Assembly: GCF_000717915.1 (NCBI RefSeq)
Contig: NZ_JOCX01000030.1
Location: forward strand, 1-60,019
Reading direction: 5' to 3'
DNA: 60,019 nt
From: Streptomyces sp. NRRL S-244
GTDB lineage: Bacteria; Actinomycetota; Actinomycetes; Streptomycetales; Streptomycetaceae
Both the position numbers and the translations under genes were made by a program. The notes beneath the pieces are model-generated. The model saw nothing but the letters and a program-made list of their open reading frames with translations, was not told the origin of the DNA and did not search any database. This document shows positions 40,003 through 49,146 of the stretch, piece by piece (within the stretch, counting starts at the first letter, position 1; each line of letters starts with the position of its first letter).

Positions 40003-40575
40003 TCAGGGCCTGCGCAGCGGCAGCGGGGCCCCCATCACGGCGTACGGGAGGCTCGCGCTCGGGAAGTGCACCTGGCGGGCCAGGTCCGTGTAGCCGAGGG
40101 CCCGGTAGAGCCCGCGGGCCGGGCTCTCGGTGTCGATGGCGGAGAGGATGGAGCGGGGCTCCTCGGCGGCGTCGGTGAGCCGGGTGATGAGGGTGCGGCC
40201 GACGCCGCGGCCCTGGAAGCCCGGGTGGACGTGCAGCTCGGTGATCACGAAGGAGCCGTCGAGCCAGCCGTCGACCCCCTCGGCCCGCAGATACGGTTCG
40301 ACGACGGAGGACCACCAGTACGCCCGGTCGTTCGGCATCCCGTACACGAACCCGGCGAGGACCCCGTCCTCGGTGAAGGCGCCGAGGGCGCGGGCTCCGC
40401 GGCAGGTCATGTGGCGCTGCACGATGTAGCGCCGGATGCCGACCTCCTCCTCGCTGAGCCCGAAGGCCACGGCCTGCACGCGCAGGGCCTCGTCCACGCG
40501 GTCGGCGAGGTCGAGGGGACCGATGCGGAGTCCGGCGGGCCGGTCGGGGCCGTCGCCCTCGGGGGTAGGCAGCAT
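40003..40575 (-). CDS. GNAT-family acetyltransferase
   Basis: A 190-residue GNAT protein with the acetyl-CoA binding loop HPGFQGRGVGRTLI (about residues 118-131) and the C-terminal GNAT strand (GLYRALGYTDLARQVHF). Substrate unknown. The ATG at 40575 has only AAGG upstream. It lies 42 bases downstream of proS start on the same strand with no obvious functional link. Confidence 0.88.
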   Translation of the reverse strand: MLPTPEGDGPDRPAGLRIGPLDLADRVDEALRVQAVAFGLSEEEVGIRRYIVQRHMTCRGARALGAFTEDGVLAGFVYGMPNDRAYWWSSVVEPYLRAEGVDGWLDGSFVITELHVHPGFQGRGVGRTLITRLTDAAEEPRSILSAIDTESPARGLYRALGYTDLARQVHFPSASLPYAVMGAPLPLRRP

Positions 40576-40661
40576 GCCGCGACCTTACTGGGCGCTCCCC
40601 GCCGGCGTCCCTACGGCCCCCGCCCCGCTTGCGGGGTGGCCGGGCCGTGCGAGCGGCGGCT

Positions 40662-41507
40662 TCAGAACAGCACGCTCATGAAGGCGCCCACCTCGCGGAA
40701 GCCGACGCGGCGGTACGCGGCGCGGGCCGCGGTGTTGAAGTCGTTCACGTAGAGGCTGACCACGGGAGCGATGTCGCGCAGCGCGAAGTCGACGACGGCG
40801 GCCATCCCGGTCTCGGAGTGCCCGCGGCCGCGGAACTCGGGGTCCACCCACACGCCCTGGATCTGGCAGGCGCGGGCGGTCGCCGCGCCGATCTCCGCCT
40901 TGAAGACGACCTTGCCGTCCTCGACGCGGGCGAAGGAGCGGCCGGTGCCGACCAGCTCGGCGACCCGGGCCTGGTAGAGCAGCCCGCCGTCGCCGGCCAT
41001 CGGCGAGACGCCGACCTCCTCGGTGAACATGGCCACGCAGGCGGGCATGATCAGGTCCATCTCGTCCTTGCGGATCCGGCGCACGAGCGGATCGGGGCGC
41101 ACGTCGGCGGACGACTGCTCGGTGACCATGAGCGGCTGGTGGGAGCGGACGTCGCGGGCGGGGCCCCAGCTGGGCTCCAGGAGCCGCCACAGCAGCCGGG
41201 TGGCCTCGGAGGGCCCGACGATGGAGGAGCAGCGGCGGCCGGTGCGGCGGGCCCGGTCGGCGAAGGCGCGGACGGCGTCGGGGTCGGCGCAGACGGGGAC
41301 CAGGTTGGCGCCCGCGTAGCAGAGGGAGCGCAGCCGGCCGTCGGCGTAGTAGCCCCACATCTCGCCGCCCAGGCGCCACGGGTCGAGTCCGGCGACCTGG
41401 ACCCGGGAGGTGACGAAGGCGTTCTCGACCGGCTCGCGCCCGAGGACTTCGAGGGCGGCGTCGAGATCACTGGGCTCAAGGACCCGGGTGGTGGTCTGCG
41501 TCAACAC
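40662..41507 (-). CDS. DUF4081-GNAT two-domain acetyltransferase
   Basis: A 281-residue protein. The N-terminal half (about 1-150, RVLEPSDLDAALEVLGRE, then PVENAFVTSRV) matches the DUF4081 domain found next to GNAT in actinobacteria. The C-terminal GNAT domain has FRGRGHSETGMAAVV as its acyl-CoA loop and YRRVGFREVGAF near the end. The GTG at 41507 has TGAGG six bases upstream. It lies downstream of ispG, separated by a strong terminator. Substrate unknown. Confidence 0.88.
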   Translation of the reverse strand: MLTQTTTRVLEPSDLDAALEVLGREPVENAFVTSRVQVAGLDPWRLGGEMWGYYADGRLRSLCYAGANLVPVCADPDAVRAFADRARRTGRRCSSIVGPSEATRLLWRLLEPSWGPARDVRSHQPLMVTEQSSADVRPDPLVRRIRKDEMDLIMPACVAMFTEEVGVSPMAGDGGLLYQARVAELVGTGRSFARVEDGKVVFKAEIGAATARACQIQGVWVDPEFRGRGHSETGMAAVVDFALRDIAPVVSLYVNDFNTAARAAYRRVGFREVGAFMSVLF

Positions 41508-41586
41508 TGGGGCCTCACCATACAAGTCTGCTGATCTCCGCACTGTACCCGGCGTCACCGGAGGATGCCTGGTCCCACGGGTCACG

Positions 41587-41632
41587 AAAAAGCCCCGGCC
41601 CCGCCCGCGAGCTGCGGGAACGGGGCCGGGGC
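41587..41632 (-). terminator. Intrinsic terminator of ispG
   Basis: On the minus strand a 12-bp stem (41621-41632 with 41592-41603) topped by a 5-bp stem (CCCGC 41604-41608 with 41614-41618) is followed by TTTTT at 41587-41591. It is a canonical rho-independent terminator, about 45 bases after the ispG stop. Confidence 0.93.
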
Positions 41633-41677
41633 CGATGCGTGCGGGGTGCCGGGCGCGGGGCCGGGCGACCGGTGTGC

Positions 41678-42835
41678 TCAGACGCCGATGGCGACGGTGG
41701 GCTCGCCGGAGGTGATGCCGTCCTTCTCCATCTGCTCGGCGATCTTCATCGCCTCTTCGATGAGGGTCTCCACGATCTTCGACTCGGGGACGGTCTTGAT
41801 GACCTCGCCCTTCACGAAGATCTGGCCCTTGCCGTTGCCGGAGGCGACGCCGAGGTCGGCCTCGCGGGCCTCGCCCGGGCCGTTCACGACGCAGCCCATG
41901 ACCGCGACGCGCAGCGGGACCTCCATGCCCGTGAGGCCCGCCGTGACCTCCTCGGCCAGCTTGTAGACGTCCACCTGGGCGCGGCCGCAGGAGGGGCAGG
42001 AGACGATCTCCAGGCGGCGCGGCTTGAGGTTCAGGGACTCCAGGATCTGGATGCCGACCTTGATCTCCTCCACCGGCGGGGCCGAGAGGGAGACGCGGAT
42101 GGTGTCGCCGATGCCCTCGGAGAGCAGCGCGCCGAAGGCGACGGCGGACTTGATGGTGCCCTGGAAGGCCGGGCCGGCCTCGGTGACGCCGAGGTGCAGC
42201 GGGTACTCGCACTGGGCGGCGAGCTGGCGGTAGGCGTTGACCATGACGACCGGGTCGTTGTGCTTGACCGAGATCTTGATGTCGCTGAAGCCGTGCTCCT
42301 CGAAGAGGGAGGCCTCCCACAGCGCGGACTCGACGAGCGCCTCGGGGGTGGCCTTGCCGTACTTCTTCAGCAGGCGTGCGTCGAGGGAGCCGGCGTTGAC
42401 GCCGATCCGGATCGGGGTGCCCGCGTCCTTGGCGGCCCGCGCGATCTCCTTGACCTTGTCGTCGAACTGCTTGATGTTGCCCGGGTTCACGCGGACGGCG
42501 GCGCAGCCGGCGTCGATCGCGGCGAACACGTACTTGGGCTGGAAGTGGATGTCGGCGATGACCGGGATCTGCGACTTCTTCGCGATGACGGCGAGGGCGT
42601 CGGCGTCGTCCTGCGTCGGGCAGGCCACGCGCACGATGTCGCAGCCGGAGGCGGTCAGCTCTGCGATCTGCTGGAGCGTGGCGCCGATGTCGGAGGTCCT
42701 GGTGGTCGTCATCGACTGCACCGAGATCTGTGAGTCGCCGCCGACGGCCACCGAGCCGACCTGGATCTTGCGGCTGACCCTGCGGTCGGCAAGCTTCGTC
42801 GGCACGGCCGGCATTCCGAGAGAGATGGCAGTCAT
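41678..42835 (-). CDS. ispG: 4-hydroxy-3-methylbut-2-enyl diphosphate synthase
   Basis: IspG (GcpE) is the [4Fe-4S] enzyme converting MEcPP to HMBPP, the penultimate MEP-pathway step. The 385-residue product has the TIM-barrel part ([24 protein letters not shown]) and the cluster ligands Cys280 and Cys283 (CPSCG) and Cys315 (GCVVNGPGE, with Glu322). The ATG at 42835 lacks a strong ribosome site but matches the family length. It is separated from the site-2 protease gene by a hairpin. Confidence 0.97.
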   Translation of the reverse strand: MTAISLGMPAVPTKLADRRVSRKIQVGSVAVGGDSQISVQSMTTTRTSDIGATLQQIAELTASGCDIVRVACPTQDDADALAVIAKKSQIPVIADIHFQPKYVFAAIDAGCAAVRVNPGNIKQFDDKVKEIARAAKDAGTPIRIGVNAGSLDARLLKKYGKATPEALVESALWEASLFEEHGFSDIKISVKHNDPVVMVNAYRQLAAQCEYPLHLGVTEAGPAFQGTIKSAVAFGALLSEGIGDTIRVSLSAPPVEEIKVGIQILESLNLKPRRLEIVSCPSCGRAQVDVYKLAEEVTAGLTGMEVPLRVAVMGCVVNGPGEAREADLGVASGNGKGQIFVKGEVIKTVPESKIVETLIEEAMKIAEQMEKDGITSGEPTVAIGV

Positions 42836-42952
42836 CTGCTGTGCAACCCCAAGGTGTGGATCAAGGTCCCGAGATCGGCGGGCTCCAGGCTTCGAGATTA
42901 CGCCAATCAAAGGGCCGCCCACGCATCCGAGGGGCTGGAACACCCGAACGTA

Positions 42953-42983
42953 GGGAGCCGGGCACGATGCGTGCCCGGCTCCC
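42953..42983 (-). terminator. Hairpin between the site-2 protease gene and ispG
   Basis: A perfect 14-bp stem GGGAGCCGGGCACG (42953-42966 with 42970-42983) and a three-base loop begin about 40 bases after the protease stop. It could terminate the dxr-protease transcript or act as an attenuator before ispG. Confidence 0.7.
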
Positions 42984-43020
42984 CCACGGCTTCCGTGCGC
43001 CTCACGCACGTGCGGACGTA

Positions 43021-44322
43021 CTAGGTGATCTTGATCGGGTTCACCACGTCGGCGACGAGCACGAGCAGCGTGAAGCAGACGAACACGCCTGCCACCACGT
43101 ACGCCGCGGGCATCAGCTTCGCCACGTCGAACGGGCCGGGGTCGGGGCGCCGGAACACGCGCGCCACGGTGCGCCGGACCGACTCCCACAGGGCGCCGGC
43201 GATGTGCCCGCCGTCCAGCGGGAGCAGCGGGAGCATGTTGAACAGGAACAGCGAGAGGTTGAAGAACCCGACGAGCTGGAGGAAGAACACCAGCCGCTGC
43301 TCGGCCGGGATGTCGAGGGTGGCGATCTCGCCGCTGATCCGGGCCGCGCCGACGATGCCCATCGGGGAGTCGGGCTCGCGCTCGGCCCCGCTGAAGGCCG
43401 CGTTCCACAGCGCCGGGACCTTGGCGGGCAGCTTGAGCAGCCCCTGGACGCTGTTGTCGACGACCTCGCCCATGTGGTCCACGGACTGGCCGAAGGACAG
43501 CGGGGCGATCTCGCTCTTCGGGCTGAAGCCGAGCCAGCCGGCCGTCACGTACTCGCCCTTGACGTACCCGCCGTGGCCGTCCGTCTTGGCGACCTTGTTC
43601 TCGATCAGCTTGACGGGGAGGGTCTGCTGCTGCCCGTCGCGCACGACCGTGACGGTGGCGGGTCCGACGGTGTCGCGGATCTGCTTCTGCAGGACGGCCC
43701 AGTCGGCCACCTTGCGGCCGTTGAACGCCACGATCCGGTCGCCCGCCTGCAACCCGGCGGCCTTGGCCGGGGCGACCGGGTCGCCGGCCTTGCAGATCTC
43801 GCGCTTCTCGCTCTGCTGGATGACGCACGGGGAGACGGTCGCGACCTGCGTGGTCGTCTGGTTGATGCCGAAGCTCATCCAGACGCCGAAGAAGATCGCC
43901 AGCGCCAGCACCAGGTTCATGAACGGGCCGGCGAACATCACGATCACGCGCTTCCACGGCCTGCGCGTGTAGAACAACCGCGTCTCGTCGCCGGGCTGGA
44001 GCTCCTCGTACGCCGCCGAGCGCGCGTCCTCGATCATCGAGCGGAACGGCGAGGTCGACCGGGCGGTCACCTTGCCGTCCTCGCCGGGCGGGAACATCCC
44101 GATCATGCGGATGTAGCCGCCCATCGGGATGGCCTTGATCCCGTACTCGGTCTCGCCCTTGTTCCGCGACCAGATGGTCGGGCCGAAACCGACCATGTAC
44201 TGGGGCACGCGGATGCCGAAGAGCTTGGCCGTGGACAGGTGGCCGAGCTCGTGCCACGCGATGGAGACGAGCAGCCCGAATACGAAGATGAGTATTCCGA
44301 GCACCGTCATGAGTGCTGTCAT
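43021..44322 (-). CDS. Site-2 (RIP) membrane metalloprotease, RseP/SREBP type
   Basis: A 433-residue intramembrane zinc protease that cleaves membrane-embedded regulators. The HELGH motif is at residues 24-28 in the first membrane helix; the second metal ligand motif is in LPLLPLDGG near the C-terminal membrane segments. A PDZ-like region (about 180-260, [14 protein letters not shown]) lies between. Its ATG overlaps the dxr stop by four bases (ATGA). Which anti-sigma or other substrate it cleaves is not shown by the window. The dxr-protease-ispG order is conserved in actinobacteria. Confidence 0.95.
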   Translation of the reverse strand: MTALMTVLGILIFVFGLLVSIAWHELGHLSTAKLFGIRVPQYMVGFGPTIWSRNKGETEYGIKAIPMGGYIRMIGMFPPGEDGKVTARSTSPFRSMIEDARSAAYEELQPGDETRLFYTRRPWKRVIVMFAGPFMNLVLALAIFFGVWMSFGINQTTTQVATVSPCVIQQSEKREICKAGDPVAPAKAAGLQAGDRIVAFNGRKVADWAVLQKQIRDTVGPATVTVVRDGQQQTLPVKLIENKVAKTDGHGGYVKGEYVTAGWLGFSPKSEIAPLSFGQSVDHMGEVVDNSVQGLLKLPAKVPALWNAAFSGAEREPDSPMGIVGAARISGEIATLDIPAEQRLVFFLQLVGFFNLSLFLFNMLPLLPLDGGHIAGALWESVRRTVARVFRRPDPGPFDVAKLMPAAYVVAGVFVCFTLLVLVADVVNPIKIT

Positions 44323-45572
44323 GCGCGCGCCTCCACGGCGGCCCGCGCCGCCATCTCCTGTGCCCGGGCCCTGGCCCAGGTCTCCGCTTCGAGGACGTCC
44401 GCGACGGTCAGGGAAGTTCCCGCGTCCGGCGTCCCGTGCTCATCGACCACGGCAGAGACCGTATCCATGATTGCTGTGAACGGCAGCCGACCGGCCAGGA
44501 ACGCCTCCACGCACTCCTCGTTCGCCGCATTGAACACGGCGGGGGCGGTGGAGCCGACCGTGCCCACGTGCCGGGCCAGGCCGACCGAGGGGAAGGCCTC
44601 GGTGTCGAGGGGGAAGAACTCCCAGGTCGACGCCTTGGTCCAGTCGAAAGCGGGGGCCGCGTCCGGGACGCGCTCGGGCCAGCCGAGTCCGATCGCGATG
44701 GGCCCGCGCATGTCCGGCGGGGTGGCCTGGGCGAGCGTGGAGCCGTCGGAGAACTCCACCATCGAGTGGACGTAGGACTGCGGATGGACCACGACCTCGA
44801 TGCGGTCGAAGGGGATGTCGTAGAGCAGGTGCGCCTCGATGACCTCCAGCCCCTTGTTGACCAGGGTCGCCGAGTTGATGGTGATCACCGGGCCCATGGC
44901 CCAGGTGGGGTGCGCGAGGGCGTCCTCGACGGTGACCGAGGCCAGCTCGGCGCGGGTACGGCCGCGGAAGGGCCCGCCGGAGGCGGTGACCACCAGCTTG
45001 CGCACATCGGCCCGGGTGCCGGCGGCGAGGGCCTGGAACAGGGCCGCGTGCTCGGAGTCGACCGGGATGATCTGGCCGGGCTTCGCGAGGGCCTTGACCA
45101 GAGGGCCGCCGACGATCAGCGACTCCTTGTTGGCCAGGGCCAGGGTCCGGCCGGCCCGCAGCGCGGCGAGCGTGGGCGCGAGGCCGATGGAGCCGGTGAT
45201 CCCGTTGAGGACGGTGTGGCACTCGGAAGCGGCGAGCTCGGTCGCCGCGTCGGGCCCGGCCAGGATCTCGGGCAGCGGCTCCGAAGCGCCGTACTGGGCG
45301 TTCAGGGCCTCCTTCAGGGCCGGTACGACGTCTTCGCGGGCGACGGCCACGGTGTTCACGCGCAGCCGGCGGGCCTGCTCGGCCAGCAGCCCGACGCGCC
45401 CGCCGGCGGCGGACAGCGCGGTCACCCGGAACCGGTCCGGGTTGCGCAGGGCGAGGTCGATGGCCTGGGTCCCGATGGACCCGGTGGATCCGAGGATGAC
45501 GATGTCCCGCCGGCCGGCCGCGGGGTCGAAGAGGAGGTGCGGATCGGCGAGGGGGGCTGGGCGGTCGCTCAT
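44319..45572 (-). CDS. dxr: 1-deoxy-D-xylulose 5-phosphate reductoisomerase
   Basis: Dxr (IspC) rearranges and reduces DXP to MEP, the committed MEP step, and is the target of fosmidomycin. The 417-residue product has the NADPH loop GSTGSIGTQ near residue 28, the metal/substrate motifs [17 protein letters not shown] and [12 protein letters not shown], and [12 protein letters not shown]. The ATG at 45572 follows a G-rich site. It overlaps the protease gene. Confidence 0.97.
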   Translation of the reverse strand: MSDRPAPLADPHLLFDPAAGRRDIVILGSTGSIGTQAIDLALRNPDRFRVTALSAAGGRVGLLAEQARRLRVNTVAVAREDVVPALKEALNAQYGASEPLPEILAGPDAATELAASECHTVLNGITGSIGLAPTLAALRAGRTLALANKESLIVGGPLVKALAKPGQIIPVDSEHAALFQALAAGTRADVRKLVVTASGGPFRGRTRAELASVTVEDALAHPTWAMGPVITINSATLVNKGLEVIEAHLLYDIPFDRIEVVVHPQSYVHSMVEFSDGSTLAQATPPDMRGPIAIGLGWPERVPDAAPAFDWTKASTWEFFPLDTEAFPSVGLARHVGTVGSTAPAVFNAANEECVEAFLAGRLPFTAIMDTVSAVVDEHGTPDAGTSLTVADVLEAETWARARAQEMAARAAVEARA

Positions 45573-45592
45573 GCCCCCATTGTTGCCGCAAC

Positions 45593-46960
45593 TCAGGGGC
45601 GCGTGGACACGGAGTCCCCGTCGGTGACCCGCAGCAGCAGGTGCGGGAGCGTTCCGGCGAAGTCGGGGAGGGTACGGGCCACCCGCCACCAGGCGTCCGG
45701 GTCCTCGCCGAGGGCCAGGGCGAACAGCCGGTCCGCCTCGGCGCGGGCGGCGAGCACCGCCTCGGGGCGGTCGTGCCGGTCGGGGTGGTCCACGTCACCG
45801 AGCCAGTGGTCCTCGTCCAGGGCCCAGCAGGCGGGGAGTTTGTGGCGGACCACGTCGGCGCCGGTGAGCAGGGACCGGTCCAGGCAGTCCCGTACCCAGC
45901 GGATGTCCTCCTGGACGGTCTCCATGGGGACGGCGAGGCTGGCCAGGGCCAGTTCCCGCTCCACTCCCCCGGTCACCGGCTCGGCGGCCGTCGGGGCCAG
46001 GTGGCGTACGGCCCGCGCGAGGGCCCCGTCGTGCTCCGGGCGGGCGGCCGGGGCAGTCGGGGCGGCCGGGTCGGCCGGGCCCTGCGGCCCGGGCAGGCTT
46101 CCCGCGACCACGGCGGCCACCAGGTCCGGCAGCGGCCCGGCGAAGCCGGGGGCGTGCCGCAGCAGTTCGGACCAGAGCCGGGGGTCGTCCCCCAGCCGGT
46201 TCAGCGCCCGGGTGACGGCCGTGCGCATCCCGGCCTGCTCGGGCAGGGTCCAGCGCAGGCCCGGGCCGGGCGGGAGATGGCCGAGGAGCAGCGTGTGGCG
46301 GGCGGGGGCCACGCAGGCGACGAGCTCCTCGTGGGTGAGCCGGCCCATCCGCACGGCGCGGACGGCGGGCCGGTGCCAGGAGCGCCCGTCCCGGACGGCG
46401 GCGGGGGTGGCGAGCAGCGCGCGGACGGTGTCGTCGGGCAGTTCCGCGACGAGCAGCAGCGCCTCGACGGCGCCGGCCGGCAGCGGCTGCCGCTCGTGCT
46501 CGGCGGCCGCCTCGCGCGGGTCGAGTACGTACGGCAGCCGCAGGACGTCGAGGGCGACGCGGGGCCTGCGTATGCCGTGCCGGCGCAGCAGGCCGATCAG
46601 CTCCCCGGTGGTGAGGGCGCCGTCGGCGGGGTCCCGGCCGAGCTCGGCCCGCAGTACGGGCAGCAGCTCGGGCGGGGTGCGGCGGCGGGCGTACCGGGCG
46701 GGGCCGGGCAGCCCCGGCAGGGGCCGCCCGACGACGCGGGGGTTGCGGGCGATGAAGTGGCGGTCCGCCTCGCTGCCGTGGCGCAGGAGCAGGGTGACGG
46801 CCGAGGCGGGGAGCCACTCGTCGCGGCACAGGTACTTGCGGGTCGGCCAGTCGAGCCGGCCGAGGAGGTCGAGGGCGATGTGGTCCGGTGCGTGGCGCAG
46901 GACGTGCGCCACGCACCATGCCAGCCGCCGGCTGTTGCGGTCTTCCACGGCCGTCGACAT
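45593..46960 (-). CDS. Conserved helical protein, unknown function
   Basis: A 455-residue, all-helical, Leu/Arg-rich protein without a signal or membrane segment. It contains a repeated motif: LLRHAPGFAGPLPDLV near the middle and ARTLPDFAGTLPHLLL near the C terminus, suggesting helical repeats of the HEAT/armadillo kind (inference). It ends 20 bases upstream of dxr, so it may be co-transcribed with the MEP genes. I do not recognise the family. Confidence 0.82.
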   Translation of the reverse strand: MSTAVEDRNSRRLAWCVAHVLRHAPDHIALDLLGRLDWPTRKYLCRDEWLPASAVTLLLRHGSEADRHFIARNPRVVGRPLPGLPGPARYARRRTPPELLPVLRAELGRDPADGALTTGELIGLLRRHGIRRPRVALDVLRLPYVLDPREAAAEHERQPLPAGAVEALLLVAELPDDTVRALLATPAAVRDGRSWHRPAVRAVRMGRLTHEELVACVAPARHTLLLGHLPPGPGLRWTLPEQAGMRTAVTRALNRLGDDPRLWSELLRHAPGFAGPLPDLVAAVVAGSLPGPQGPADPAAPTAPAARPEHDGALARAVRHLAPTAAEPVTGGVERELALASLAVPMETVQEDIRWVRDCLDRSLLTGADVVRHKLPACWALDEDHWLGDVDHPDRHDRPEAVLAARAEADRLFALALGEDPDAWWRVARTLPDFAGTLPHLLLRVTDGDSVSTRP

Positions 46961-46987
46961 CGCTGCCCGCCTTGCCCTCGTACCGGT

Positions 46988-47005
46988 AGGCGTACGCGTA
47001 CGCCT
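46988..47005. promoter_or_regulatory. 18-base perfect palindrome, possible operator
   Basis: AGGCGTACGCGTACGCCT is a perfect palindrome 28 bases upstream of the 455-residue protein gene start (minus strand). It would suit a dimeric repressor. No regulator gene is adjacent. Confidence 0.4.
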
Positions 47006-47049
47006 GCCCGTACCCGTACATCAGTGCGCCTGAGGTCGATCCTCTCAGG

Positions 47050-48993
47050 TCAGCGGAGGGGACGGTGCACGTTTTTGTGAGTCGAGGGGCCGGGAGTGGC
47101 GTCCGCGATCCAGGGGCCGTCTCCGGAGGGGTCGAGCACGCCCTCCTCCAGCCAGGTGTAGGTGCCGGACAGGACGCCCGCGACGACCTTGCGGTCCAGG
47201 TCGTCGGTGTTGGACCAGAGCCGGCCGAAGAGCTCCTCGACGCGGATCCGGGACTGCTGGCAGAAGGCGTCGGCCAGCTGGTAGGCCTCGCGTCCGTGCT
47301 CCCCGGAGGCGCGCAGGTGCTCGGCGCGCACGCAGGCCGCGCTCATGGCGAAGAGCTCGGCGCCGATGTCGACGATCCGACCGAGGAAGCCCTGCTTGGT
47401 CTCCATGCGGCCCTGCCAGCGGGACATGGCGTAGAAGGTGGAGCGGGCGAGTTTGCGGGCGCTGCGCTCGACATAGCGCAGGTGGGCGGAGAGGTCGGGG
47501 TGGCCGTTCGGGTTGAAGGCCCGGTACGCGCCGGGGACCTGGCCCGGGCCGGTGGCGAGCTTGGGCAGCCAGCGGGCGTAGAACCCGGCGGCCCGGGCTC
47601 CGGCCTTGGCCTTGTCGCCGAGCGCCTTCTCGGGGTCGATGAGGTCGCCGGCGACCGACAGGTGGGCGTCGACGGCCTCGCGGGCGATCAGCAGGTGCAT
47701 GATCTCGGTGGAGCCCTCGAAGATCCGGTTGATGCGCAGGTCGCGCAGCATCTGCTCGGCGGGGACGGCGCGCTCGCCGCGGGCCGCCAGCGATTCGGCG
47801 GTCTCGAACCCGCGCCCGCCGCGGATCTGGACGAGCTCGTCGGCCATCAGCCAGGCCATCTCGCTGCCGTAGAGCTTGGCGAGGGCGGCCTCGATGCGGA
47901 TGTCGTTGCGGTCCTCGTCGGCCATCTGGGAGGCCAGGTCGACGACGGCTTCGAGGGCGAAGGTGGTGGCGGCGATGAAGGAGATCTTGGCGCCGACCGC
48001 CTCGTGCCTGGCGACCGGTCGGCCCCACTGCTCGCGGACGGCGGACCATTCGCGGGCGATCTTCAGACACCATTTCCCGGCGCCGACGCACATCGCGGGC
48101 AGGGACAGCCGGCCGGTGTTCAGCGTGGTCAGCGCGATCTTCAGACCGGCGCCCTCGGCGCCGATGCGCTGCGCGGCGGGCACCCGGACCCGGTGGAAGC
48201 GGGTGAGGCCGTTCTCCAGACCGCGCAGGCCCATGAAGGCGTTGCGGTGCTCGACGGTGATCCCGGGGGAATCGGCCTCGACGACGAAGGCGGTGATCCC
48301 GCCGCGGTGGTTCTCCGACTTCGGGACGCGGGCCATCACCACCAGCAGGTCCGCGACGACCCCGTTGGTGGTCCAGAGCTTCACGCCGTCGAGGACGTAC
48401 GCGTCGTCGCCGTCGGGCACGGCGGTGGTGGCCAGGCGCGCCGGGTCGGAGCCGACGTCCGGCTCGGTGAGCAGGAAGGCGCTGATGGCGGTGGTCGCGC
48501 AGCGCGGCAGGAAGGTTTCCTTCTGCTCCTGCGTGCCGAACATCTTCAGCGGCTGCGGGACGCCGATCGACTGGTGCGCGGAGAGCAGGGCCCCGATGGC
48601 GGGGCTGACGGAGCCGACGAGGGCCAGCGCCTTGTTGTAGTACACCTGGGTGAGGCCCAGGCCCCCGTACTTGGGGTCGATCTTCATGCCGAGGGCGCCG
48701 AGCTCCTTGAGCCCGCGCACGGTCTCGTCGGGGATCCGCGCCTCGCGCTCGATGCGCGCGCCGTCGATCTCGGTCTCGCAGAACGCCCGCAGCCGGGCCA
48801 GGAAGGCCTCGCCGCGCCGGACGTCTTCGTCCGCGGGCATCGGGTGCGGGTGGATCAGGTCGAGCCGGAAGTGCCCCAGGAAGAGTTCCTTGGCGAAGCT
48901 GGGCTTGCGCCAGTCCTGTTCCCGGGCCGCTTCCGCGACCTGCCGTGCCTCGCGCTCGGTCACCTTGGGCTGTGCGGGCTGTGTTGCGGACAT
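47050..48993 (-). CDS. Acyl-CoA dehydrogenase (long, VLCAD-like)
   Basis: A 647-residue flavoprotein for beta-oxidation of acyl-CoAs. The usual ACAD layout is present: N-terminal helices, the FAD/substrate region AFLLTEPDVGSDPARLAT, NAFMGLRGLENGL, and IRGGRGFETAESL, followed by an extra C-terminal helical domain of about 200 residues seen in VLCAD-type enzymes. The start is ATG at 48993; a GTG at 49005 four codons earlier is possible. Substrate chain length cannot be told. Confidence 0.93.
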   Translation of the reverse strand: MSATQPAQPKVTEREARQVAEAAREQDWRKPSFAKELFLGHFRLDLIHPHPMPADEDVRRGEAFLARLRAFCETEIDGARIEREARIPDETVRGLKELGALGMKIDPKYGGLGLTQVYYNKALALVGSVSPAIGALLSAHQSIGVPQPLKMFGTQEQKETFLPRCATTAISAFLLTEPDVGSDPARLATTAVPDGDDAYVLDGVKLWTTNGVVADLLVVMARVPKSENHRGGITAFVVEADSPGITVEHRNAFMGLRGLENGLTRFHRVRVPAAQRIGAEGAGLKIALTTLNTGRLSLPAMCVGAGKWCLKIAREWSAVREQWGRPVARHEAVGAKISFIAATTFALEAVVDLASQMADEDRNDIRIEAALAKLYGSEMAWLMADELVQIRGGRGFETAESLAARGERAVPAEQMLRDLRINRIFEGSTEIMHLLIAREAVDAHLSVAGDLIDPEKALGDKAKAGARAAGFYARWLPKLATGPGQVPGAYRAFNPNGHPDLSAHLRYVERSARKLARSTFYAMSRWQGRMETKQGFLGRIVDIGAELFAMSAACVRAEHLRASGEHGREAYQLADAFCQQSRIRVEELFGRLWSNTDDLDRKVVAGVLSGTYTWLEEGVLDPSGDGPWIADATPGPSTHKNVHRPLR

Positions 48994-49088
48994 GAGGGGG
49001 CTCACCTCGCCGCCGGAGTCGGTGGTACCGGCCTACTGGCCGGTGCTACCTGTGAGTCGTACCCAATCCGGGCCCGCGGGAAAAGGGG

Positions 49089-49125
49089 GACGGCCGGAGC
49101 CCCCGCACAGTGGGCTCCGGCCGTC
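49089..49125 (-). terminator. Terminator of the aldehyde dehydrogenase gene
   Basis: A perfect 14-bp stem GACGGCCGGAGCCC (49089-49102 with 49112-49125) lies between the dehydrogenase stop and the acyl-CoA dehydrogenase start, with CCCCCTTTT following on the minus strand. Confidence 0.88.
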
Positions 49126-49146
49126 GGCTTTTTGGCCGTACGAGAA

